Made by a program: the position numbers and the translations under genes. Under the pieces are notes generated by a model. That model was not told the origin of the DNA. It was given only the letters and a program-made list of their open reading frames with translations, and made no database searches. 64,000 bases of DNA from Phytohabitans sp052068095 (lineage in GTDB: Bacteria > Actinomycetota > Actinomycetes > Mycobacteriales > Micromonosporaceae), in contig NZ_JBQHDG010000002.1 in assembly GCF_052068095.1 (NCBI RefSeq), positions 310,001 to 374,000 of the forward strand. Reading direction: 5' to 3'. Positions 57,509 to 64,000 of this stretch are shown here, in pieces (position 1 is the first letter of the stretch; every line of letters starts with the position of its first letter).

Positions 57509-58294
57509 TCAGTCGCGGACGAAGGCCAGGCGGATGAACGTGTAGTCGATGCCGACGCGCTTCCAGTGCACGGGGCGCTCGGCGTGCTCCAGCGCGAGCT
57601 CGCCCAGCAGGCGCAGCCCGTGCTTTTCCGCGACGGCCACGAACTCCTTGATCTCCACCGGGGAGAAGATGTGCACCTGCGCGCCGTACGCGGTCTTGTC
57701 GCTGGTGTCCGGCGGGTCCTGGTCGTAGTCGGTGGAGACGACGAGCAGGCCGCCCGGGCGGATGATCCGCGCCGACTCGGCCAGGAACGGCTCGAGCGGC
57801 ACCCCGTGCTCGATCACGCTCATGCAGGTCACCGCGTCGAAGCGGCCGTCCGGGAAGTCGGTGCCGGTGATGTCGCCGTAGCGGAACAGGACGCCGTCGC
57901 GGCGCACGTCCTCACCGAACTCCAGGTTGTTACCGACCAGGTCCTCGAGGCCGAACAGGCGCAGCCACGGGAGCACCGAGGAGTAGCGGGCGCTGCCGGC
58001 GTCGAGCACCGAGGCGTCGCCGCCCAGCCGGTCGAGGATCGTGGCGACGGCGCCGAGCGCGTCCCAGTTCTTCGGGCGGTCGTGGTGCAGCGGCAGCCGC
58101 AGCCGCCGGCACTCGGCGACCGCCTGCTCCCACTCGGCCCGCGAGCGCAGTACGTCGGTGGGTGGCATGGGCGCCGGCTGGGACGACGGCGCGGCGATGG
58201 CGCGCTGGAGCCGGACCCTGGTCCAGAGCGCGCTCTCGGCCACGCGCTTGGCGAGCGCGGTGGCCGCTCCTCCGGGCGGTGCCGCCTCTGTCAT
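57509..58294 (-). CDS. SAM-dependent methyltransferase
   Basis: 261 residues. The SAM fold is recognisable from the motif I variant SVLDAGSARYSSVLPWLRLF, the acidic loop ITGTDFPDGRFDAVTCMSVIEHG and IRPGGLLVVSTDYDQD. The N-terminal ~80 residues hold an amphipathic helix rich in Arg/Ala. It is the last gene of the glycan operon and starts inside the stop of the membrane-protein gene (ATGA), so it probably methylates a sugar of the polymer made by that operon (inference). Confidence 0.88.
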   Translation of the reverse strand: MTEAAPPGGAATALAKRVAESALWTRVRLQRAIAAPSSQPAPMPPTDVLRSRAEWEQAVAECRRLRLPLHHDRPKNWDALGAVATILDRLGGDASVLDAGSARYSSVLPWLRLFGLEDLVGNNLEFGEDVRRDGVLFRYGDITGTDFPDGRFDAVTCMSVIEHGVPLEPFLAESARIIRPGGLLVVSTDYDQDPPDTSDKTAYGAQVHIFSPVEIKEFVAVAEKHGLRLLGELALEHAERPVHWKRVGIDYTFIRLAFVRD

Positions 58295-59262
58295 GTTGAC
58301 TCCTCGTGGTGCCGGGTGCGGTGGATGCTCAGCGCGGCCATGCCCATGTCGACGACGGCGAGCGCGAGGCGGGAGACGAGCACGACGGCCGCGGCCGCCT
58401 GCGGTGAGATCGCGGTGGCCAGGGCGGCGCCGAGCGCCAGCTCCCGCACGCCGACGCCGGCGGGTGCCGGCACGAAGAGCACCCCCGCACAGTACGCCAG
58501 CGTGAAGCCGCCCACCGCGAGGGGAAGGATCGACCAGCCCTCGGCCCCGGCGGCGCGGACCAGGATGAAGCAGTGCAGGCCCATCAGGCACCAGCTGAGG
58601 ACCTGCCAGCCGGAGGCGGCGAGCATGCCGCGGCCACTGGGGCGCACGGTGAGCGGGGGCCGGCGCAGGATGCGGAAGAGCAGGTTGATGCCCCAGGTGG
58701 TGACCGCCGGGTGGATCGCGGCGGCGAGCACGGGCAGGATGAGCCACAGCCACCAGAACTGGCGCAGCGCGTCGCCCGCGCCGAAGGGCAGCAGGACCAC
58801 CGCGATGCCCAGGCCGACCGCGAGCGACAGCACGAGCGCGAGCACGCTGACCGCGAACGACACCGCCCGCGGCACCTTGAGTTGCTTGGCGAGCTCGACC
58901 TGCGCGAGGAACGTCCAGACCGAGCCGGGCAGGTACTTGCCGAGCTGGCTGGTGTAGAAGACCCGCCCGGCCGCCACGACCGGCAGCGGGTGGCCGAGGT
59001 CGGCGAGCAGCCGCCGCCAGGCGAGCATGCCGGCGATCCCGGCGCCGACCACCGGGGGCACCGAGGCGAGCGCCGCGCCCCAGCCGATCTGGCGGAGGGC
59101 CGGGCCGGTCTCGTCCCAGTTGGCCACGACGTACCAGACGCCGGCGGCGGCCGCGACGACCAAAAACCCGATCTTGAACCAGATGCCGAGGCCGCGCCGG
59201 CGTTTCGGCGGTCGTTCCGAGGGGTCGGCCACGACGGTTTCCGACGAAGGGGACGCGGTCAC
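58291..59262 (-). CDS. Flippase-like UPF0104 (LPG synthase TM-type) membrane protein
   Basis: 323 residues with about eight membrane segments. The family pattern VVGAGIAGMLAWRRLLADLG followed by VFYTSQLGKYLPGSVWTFL and the late GVLFVPAPAGVGVRELALG are diagnostic of the lysylphosphatidylglycerol synthase transmembrane/UPF0104 group. Such proteins accompany glycosyltransferases and are thought to flip or bind lipid-linked sugars. The GTG at 59262 overlaps the stop of the GT4 gene (GTGA). Confidence 0.92.
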   Translation of the reverse strand: MTASPSSETVVADPSERPPKRRRGLGIWFKIGFLVVAAAAGVWYVVANWDETGPALRQIGWGAALASVPPVVGAGIAGMLAWRRLLADLGHPLPVVAAGRVFYTSQLGKYLPGSVWTFLAQVELAKQLKVPRAVSFAVSVLALVLSLAVGLGIAVVLLPFGAGDALRQFWWLWLILPVLAAAIHPAVTTWGINLLFRILRRPPLTVRPSGRGMLAASGWQVLSWCLMGLHCFILVRAAGAEGWSILPLAVGGFTLAYCAGVLFVPAPAGVGVRELALGAALATAISPQAAAAVVLVSRLALAVVDMGMAALSIHRTRHHEEST

Positions 59263-60350
59263 GCGGAGGCCGCCGAGAGCAGCGCCGTGGAGTACGCCTG
59301 CCAGCCCGGCCCGGTGTCGACGGGGCGCACGCCCAGGCGCAGCCGCAGCGGCTCGCCCTCGGCGTAGAAGCGGGTGAGCGCGTCGGCGAGCGACTCCACG
59401 TCGTCGGGCGCGCAGAGCACACCGTCGACGCCGTCGCGCACGTCCTGCTCGACCGTGCCGACGCGGGTGGCGATCACCGGCCGCTCGTGCGCGAACGCCA
59501 GGAACGCGTTGAGCGAGGCGGTCGCCGCCCGGTACGGCAGCGCGAGCGCGTCGACGTCGGCGAAGAGGCTCGGCACGTCGGCCGCGTCGACGTACCCGGG
59601 GCGAAGCTCCACTCTGGACTCCAGCCCCAGCTCGGCGATCAGCCGCTTGGTCTCCTCGGGCCCGCCCCAGAACTCGCCGGCGACCCGCAGCGACACCTCG
59701 TCGGGCCCGGCCGCCATGGCGCGCAGCAGCACGTCGAGGCCCTTGTAGGGGCGCACGATGCCGAAGAACAGCAGCCGGTTGAAGACGCCGTCCGCGGCGG
59801 CCGCCGACGCCGGCGAGGCGACCACGATGGGCGCCATGTGCTCGACCACGACCGGCTTGTCGGTCAGCGACTTGGCGATCTTCGCCTGCTCGGCCGTGTG
59901 CACGAGCACACCGTCCACACGGGACAGTACGCCGCGCATGAGCCGCACGTCGGTCGCGCGCCGCTCGTGCGGCAGCACGTTGTGGCACTGGGCGATCACC
60001 CGCGCCTTACGGCGCCGCCCCAGCCCGGCGAGGATCCCCCGGTAGGCCGGCATCTGGATCGGCGTGGCGGTGACGAGCACGACCACGTCGTAGCCGCGCA
60101 GCCGCCGGCCGCACGCGTACCAGGAGTCGGGCCGGCGCCACGACAGCTTGCGATGGGTGCCCGGAAACGGCGGCAGCTCCGGCTCGCTGACCGTCAGCTG
60201 CCCCGGGTAGAGCAGCTTCGGGTACTGGTGCGACCAGGACTCCAGCCGCACCTCGTGCCCGGCCGCGGTCAGCTCGTGGGCCAGCGCCGTCGTGTACTGG
60301 GCGATGCCGCCCTTGTACGGGTGGGCCGGCCCCACGATAGCGATACGCAC
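59259..60350 (-). CDS. Glycosyltransferase family 4
   Basis: 363 residues, GT-B fold. It opens VRIAIVGPAHPYKGGIAQYT, has the donor-domain start RLLFFGIVRPYKGLDVLLRAM and VRPYKG, and the EX7E-like region in ALPYRAATASLNAFLAFAHERPVIATR. The GGIAQYT loop is common in actinobacterial cell-wall GT4 enzymes. It transfers an unknown sugar onto a lipid-linked intermediate. The GTG at 60350 lies 13 bases after the stop of the GT2 gene, in the same operon. Confidence 0.93.
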   Translation of the reverse strand: MRIAIVGPAHPYKGGIAQYTTALAHELTAAGHEVRLESWSHQYPKLLYPGQLTVSEPELPPFPGTHRKLSWRRPDSWYACGRRLRGYDVVVLVTATPIQMPAYRGILAGLGRRRKARVIAQCHNVLPHERRATDVRLMRGVLSRVDGVLVHTAEQAKIAKSLTDKPVVVEHMAPIVVASPASAAAADGVFNRLLFFGIVRPYKGLDVLLRAMAAGPDEVSLRVAGEFWGGPEETKRLIAELGLESRVELRPGYVDAADVPSLFADVDALALPYRAATASLNAFLAFAHERPVIATRVGTVEQDVRDGVDGVLCAPDDVESLADALTRFYAEGEPLRLRLGVRPVDTGPGWQAYSTALLSAASA

Positions 60351-60363
60351 GACGCGGCCCCGC

Positions 60364-61320
60364 TCAGTCGGCGCGGGATCGGACGATGAGGTCCGCCAGC
60401 AACGCCACCGCGGCGATGATGAGCCCGGTGACGATGAGCAGCATCGCGTTGGTGGTGATGCGGAAGTAGTACTGGAAGATGTCGACGACCGCCTTGACCA
60501 CGCCCACCCCGAAGAGGAAGAGCGCGAGCGGCATCAGCACCTTGATCGGGTTGAAGTACACGGTCATGCGCAGCACCTGGAGGATGTACCGGTAGGCGTC
60601 GCGCACGAAGTGGAACTTGCTCGTGCCGGACCGCTTCGCGTACTCGATCGGCATGAAGTCGACCTGGTGCTGGTTGGACAGGAACGCCAGCGTGATCGTG
60701 GTGACGCAGGAGAACCCGGGAGGCAGCAGCCGCAGGTAGGGCAGCGCGACGGTCTTGCGGAACGCGCGCAGCCCCGAGTTGAGGTCGGGGATCTTCGTGC
60801 CGGCGAGCAGCTCGGCGAACTTGCGGATCGCCCACTTGGCCGGCACCCGCAGCGCCTTGTGGCTGCCCTGCTCGGACGTGCGCGCGCCGACGACCTGGTC
60901 GACGTGCTCGTTGTCGATCAGGTGCTGCACGAGCTCGGGGATCCGCTCGTTGGGGTAGGACATGTCGGCGTCGGTCCACACCACGATGCCGCCCCGGGCC
61001 TCCTGCGAGCCGATGCGGCGGGCGGTGCCGGAGCCGCCGTTGCGCTGGAACGCCATCAGCCGCATGTGCGGGAAGCGCGGCTCGGCCTCGCGGAGCACGG
61101 CGAGCGTGTCGTCCGTCGACTTGTCGTCGATGACGAGCAGCTCGTAGGTGAACCCGCTCGCGTCCATCGCCTTGGTGATCCGCTCGAGCTCCTCCACGAC
61201 GTGGGTCTGCTCGTTGTAGCAGGGCAGGACGACGGTCACGTCGAGCGTGGCCGGCTCTGGTGGCGTTGGTGCCATGCTGGGGCGCCCCTCGGCGGTCCGT
61301 ACCGTCTGCTCGATAATCAT
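60364..61320 (-). CDS. Glycosyltransferase family 2, dolichyl/polyprenyl-phosphate mannosyltransferase-like
   Basis: 318 residues. The GT-A start TVVLPCYNEQTHVVEELER, the Asp loop LLVIDDKSTDDTLAVL and the catalytic DAD in GIVVWTDADMSYPNERI are typical of Dpm1-like enzymes. Two C-terminal hydrophobic helices (about 250-270 and 285-305) anchor it. Such enzymes make polyprenyl-phosphate sugars for GT-C transferases acting outside; the YfhO-like gene just upstream is a plausible user. The ATG overlaps the YfhO-like stop (ATGA). Confidence 0.92.
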   Translation of the reverse strand: MIIEQTVRTAEGRPSMAPTPPEPATLDVTVVLPCYNEQTHVVEELERITKAMDASGFTYELLVIDDKSTDDTLAVLREAEPRFPHMRLMAFQRNGGSGTARRIGSQEARGGIVVWTDADMSYPNERIPELVQHLIDNEHVDQVVGARTSEQGSHKALRVPAKWAIRKFAELLAGTKIPDLNSGLRAFRKTVALPYLRLLPPGFSCVTTITLAFLSNQHQVDFMPIEYAKRSGTSKFHFVRDAYRYILQVLRMTVYFNPIKVLMPLALFLFGVGVVKAVVDIFQYYFRITTNAMLLIVTGLIIAAVALLADLIVRSRAD

Positions 61321-64000
61321 CGACTAGTCACAATCTGGCTCCGGCGTGCGGTGCCGATGCCCTCGGATGTGGAACGGCGGCGGTCCCGGACGCGCCCGGC
61401 CACCGCCACCACGATGAGGGCGATGACCATGAGCATAGAGACCCAGCCGCCGAGATTATCGTATGGCGCGGCATATTCGACGCGCACCACGTGGTCGCCG
61501 CTCGGCACGGCGACGGCCGCGAGGCCGTGGTCGGCCGGCACCAGGTCGGCCGGTTTCCCGTCTACGGTGGCCTTGAAGCTGCCCTGGATCGCGTCGGCGA
61601 TGACCAGGTAGCCGGCACCCTTCGCGGAAACCGACACCTCGATCGAGTCGGTGCCGTCCTCGTCGATCCGCAGGTCGGCCGGCGCGCCGTCGGCCGCCGG
61701 CCCCGGCGTGTCGAGCACGACCTGGTCGGGGCGGAGCGTGCCGCTGGCCTCGCGGTTGATCCGCGCGTTGCCGTCGGGCTCGACGATCGCCTCGCTCGCC
61801 CAGCGGATCCGCGGCGCGGCCTTGAGCCGCTCGTAAATGACCGCGGGGGTCGACTCCACGAGCCGCAGCCCGTCGTCGCGGGCGGTGACCGTGCCGACCC
61901 GGAGGGTGCCGTCGCCGTCCGTGGCGGCGTTGAGCGGCCCGCCGAGCCCGGAGGTGGTGAACTCCGCGGTGAGCGCCGTGCCCGCCGCCACGCCCTCGGC
62001 CGCCACCGGGAAGTCGAAGGGCTTGCCGTCGGCGAGCCCGCTCGCGAGCCGGTGGGACCGGCCCACTTCCTTCCCACTGGCGTCCTTGAGCACCATGTCG
62101 ATCGCGGCGGCGGGGGTACGCGGCGGCAGCGGGCCGACCGGCGTGACCGTCACCGCCCGCAGCCCGCCCTCGGTGGTCAGCCGGACCGGCGCGGACCCCA
62201 GCGCGACCGGCGTGCCACCGCCGCCCTCCACCACGGGTGAACGCTCGCCGAAGACCACCGCGGCCGGGCTGGCCACGAAGTAGCGCACGCCGAGCCGGTC
62301 GAGCACCGGGCTTGTCGCCACGTCGGGCAGCGCGGGCAGGTCGAGCCAGGTCGGCGAGGCGAACTGCCGGGTCGGTATGCCCTGGACCAGCTCGGAGAAG
62401 CGCAGGTTGACGAACTGGTGTCCGCTCAGCGCCCGCAGCTGGAGCTTGGCGTCGGCGCCGAGCATCATCGCCCGCGAGGTGCCGGCGAACCGCTCGTGGC
62501 CCAGGTGGTCCAGCAGGTACCGGTGGGTGGCCGTGACCGGGAAGTACGTGTCCTTGTCGACCCGCGGCAGGTAGGGCACGGTGAGCGTGAGCGCCTGCAC
62601 GGCGGCGAGCACCGGCAGCGTGGCCGCCGCGCCGACCCGCACCCGGGCCCACACCGGCTCGCCGCGGCCGCCCGACCACCACACGAGCGCGACCGCGAGC
62701 GTGGCGAGGGTGAGGAAGGCGAGGCCGGTCAGCACCTCGTCGTTGACCTGGCGCAGCCGCTCGACCCGCACGGCCGAGTCGGCGGGCGCCACGTAGGCGG
62801 CGTGCCGCGCCTCGCGGAAGATCAACACTCCGGCCACCCCGAAGGCGGCCCACACGCCGGCGGCGTACCCGAGGCGGAGGCGGCGCCGGCCCTCGACGGC
62901 GCTGGCCTCCCGCCGGCGGCGCAGGATTATCTCCAGGCCGACGGCCGCGAGCGCGGCGATCAGCAGCCACACGACGCTGCGCGCGCGCCCCACGAAGTTG
63001 CTGGAGAAGACCGGCAGGTGGTGGGCGAGTCCGGAGCCGGCCGCGGTGTAGAGGACGGCCGCCCAGACGCCGAGCGTCGCGACGAGGAACGTCCAGGTGC
63101 CGCGCGGCAGGAACCCGCGGGCCACCCACGGCGCCGCGACCGAGACCACGATCAGCACGAGCCCGGCCGAACCGATGTACGACATCGACTCGACGAGGTT
63201 GACCGGCAGGTACCAGCCGGGCGGGTCGCCGGCCTTGACGGTGCCCAGTGCCCAGGGCGCGAGCGTGGTGATCAGGCTGGCGATCGAGAGGTGCTCGTCG
63301 GGCTGCTGGTCGCGGCCGGCGATCAGCACCCGCGACATCGTCGCGCTGAACGGCAGGAGCTGGAACGCGACGAGCGCGAGCGCTCCCACCAGGCCGGCGG
63401 CGGCGCCGGCGACCACCCCGACGATCCGCTTCACCTGCCCGGGGTACTCGGCGAGGGCCCGGACCAGCAGGTACGGCGCGGCGGTGAACAGGGTGAACGC
63501 GGTGACCGCCGGGAAGCCGCCGGCCAGCATGCCGCCGACCGCGAGGCTGATGAACGCGGCGTCGCGCACCCGTCTTTCCTGGACGAACCGCTCGGCGGCC
63601 CAGAACACCGCCGGGATGAACGCGGCGGTGCGGGTGTGCGGCCAGTTGGTCCACATGATCATGAACGCGCTGCTGGCGAAGACGAGCCCGCCGAGCACGG
63701 CCGCCGGCCGCCCGAGCCGCAGCCGCCGCAGGAACAGGAACATCATGATCCCGCAGAACGCGGTCTCCAGCAGCTTGACGTACCCGGGCGCGAGCGAGTC
63801 GGGCAGCAGGTAGTACGGCAGGGTGAGCGGGTTGGCCAGACCGAGCGTGGGGATCGCGCCGAGCGGGACGCCGCCGACCACGTACGGGTTCCACGCGGCG
63901 ATGTGTCCGTCCTTCAGCTGCCCGGAAAAGAGCAGCGTGTCCGGAATCACGGCGTTTGTCGTATCGTCCATGAAGGTGTTCTGCACCTGGACGCCGGCGA
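61317..64000 (-). CDS. YfhO-family membrane protein (glycosyltransferase-like), 5' end beyond the window
   Basis: At least 894 codons; the frame stays open past 64000, so the start is missing. The N-terminal part has about twelve membrane helices with the YfhO-like loop WNPYVVGGVPLGAIPTLGLANPL and LPYYLLP, and an external C-terminal half rich in beta strands with VPSGDHVVRVEYAAPYDNLGG before a last membrane helix. YfhO proteins are GT-C-like enzymes that glycosylate cell-surface polymers, for example teichoic acids, with lipid-linked sugars. Here it heads an operon with GT2, GT4, a flippase-like protein and a methyltransferase. Confidence 0.9.
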   Translation of the reverse strand, partial: AGVQVQNTFMDDTTNAVIPDTLLFSGQLKDGHIAAWNPYVVGGVPLGAIPTLGLANPLTLPYYLLPDSLAPGYVKLLETAFCGIMMFLFLRRLRLGRPAAVLGGLVFASSAFMIMWTNWPHTRTAAFIPAVFWAAERFVQERRVRDAAFISLAVGGMLAGGFPAVTAFTLFTAAPYLLVRALAEYPGQVKRIVGVVAGAAAGLVGALALVAFQLLPFSATMSRVLIAGRDQQPDEHLSIASLITTLAPWALGTVKAGDPPGWYLPVNLVESMSYIGSAGLVLIVVSVAAPWVARGFLPRGTWTFLVATLGVWAAVLYTAAGSGLAHHLPVFSSNFVGRARSVVWLLIAALAAVGLEIILRRRREASAVEGRRRLRLGYAAGVWAAFGVAGVLIFREARHAAYVAPADSAVRVERLRQVNDEVLTGLAFLTLATLAVALVWWSGGRGEPVWARVRVGAAATLPVLAAVQALTLTVPYLPRVDKDTYFPVTATHRYLLDHLGHERFAGTSRAMMLGADAKLQLRALSGHQFVNLRFSELVQGIPTRQFASPTWLDLPALPDVATSPVLDRLGVRYFVASPAAVVFGERSPVVEGGGGTPVALGSAPVRLTTEGGLRAVTVTPVGPLPPRTPAAAIDMVLKDASGKEVGRSHRLASGLADGKPFDFPVAAEGVAAGTALTAEFTTSGLGGPLNAATDGDGTLRVGTVTARDDGLRLVESTPAVIYERLKAAPRIRWASEAIVEPDGNARINREASGTLRPDQVVLDTPGPAADGAPADLRIDEDGTDSIEVSVSAKGAGYLVIADAIQGSFKATVDGKPADLVPADHGLAAVAVPSGDHVVRVEYAAPYDNLGGWVSMLMVIALIVVAVAGRVRDRRRSTSEGIGTARRSQIVTSR

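Overview
The window is very GC-rich (roughly 72% by eye), densely packed, and full of GTG/TTG starts, ATGA/GTGA start-stop overlaps and long shadow reading frames, which is typical of Actinomycetota. The gene complement fits: an accessory SecA2, a FadD36-like acyl-CoA synthetase, a glucosyl-3-phosphoglycerate synthase, a PhoP-like response regulator, an Rv2629-like protein and an IdeR/DmdR-type iron box. I would place it in a filamentous or Micromonosporaceae-like actinomycete. That placement is inference; the sequence carries no rRNA or tRNA gene to settle it.

Layout. 1-3252: a NarL-type two-component pair divergent from an ABC exporter pair, followed by a 163-bp palindromic element. 3433-9088: a DUF3500 protein, a STAS/PP2C partner-switching pair, a methyltransferase, an unrecognised gene and dihydrolipoyl dehydrogenase. 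9102-16770: SecA2, an oxidoreductase pair, GpgS plus a GT4 glycosyltransferase, and an Rv2629-like protein. 16882-19664: a small membrane protein and a LacI regulator divergent from an MFS transporter, with an operator between them. 19665-20360: a gene-free repeat island. 20361-31052: FadD36-like ligase, DinB-like protein, DMT transporter, GCS2-like ligase, a polytopic membrane protein, citrate synthase, VOC and AraC proteins, an MFS pump and a cupin. 31072-31488: two decayed gene fragments. 31490-32122: a second repeat island.

32227-35527 is a five-gene, start-stop-coupled electron-transfer operon: proline-rich membrane anchor, ApbE, ferric-reductase-like membrane protein, NuoF-like flavoprotein and 3Fe-4S ferredoxin. 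35687-40580 holds metabolic and resistance-like singletons. 40742-44047 is a DesK/DesR-like pair fused to an ABC exporter operon. 44116-46083 carries an epimerase and an iron-box-controlled orphan siderophore-type ATPase. 46095-48273 is a PhoP-like two-component system with a PhoP-type direct repeat upstream. 48468-53791 is a SWIM/SNF2 pair in which the SNF2 helicase is interrupted at its Walker A lysine by a 467-residue intein with a LAGLIDADG endonuclease. 53862-57487 carries an aldo/keto reductase, a receptor Ser/Thr kinase and a convergent putative lipoprotein. 57509-64000 is a five-gene cell-envelope glycan operon that runs off the right edge.

The most unusual content is (i) the intein in the SNF2 helicase, (ii) two approximately 600-bp gene-free islands built from inverted copies of one repeat family and carrying perfect DnaA boxes, (iii) the flavin/Fe-S/heme operon, whose only visible candidate carrier lacks an FMN-binding domain and whose NuoF-like subunit lacks one cluster cysteine, and (iv) an iron box before an ATPase that has no transporter partners nearby.
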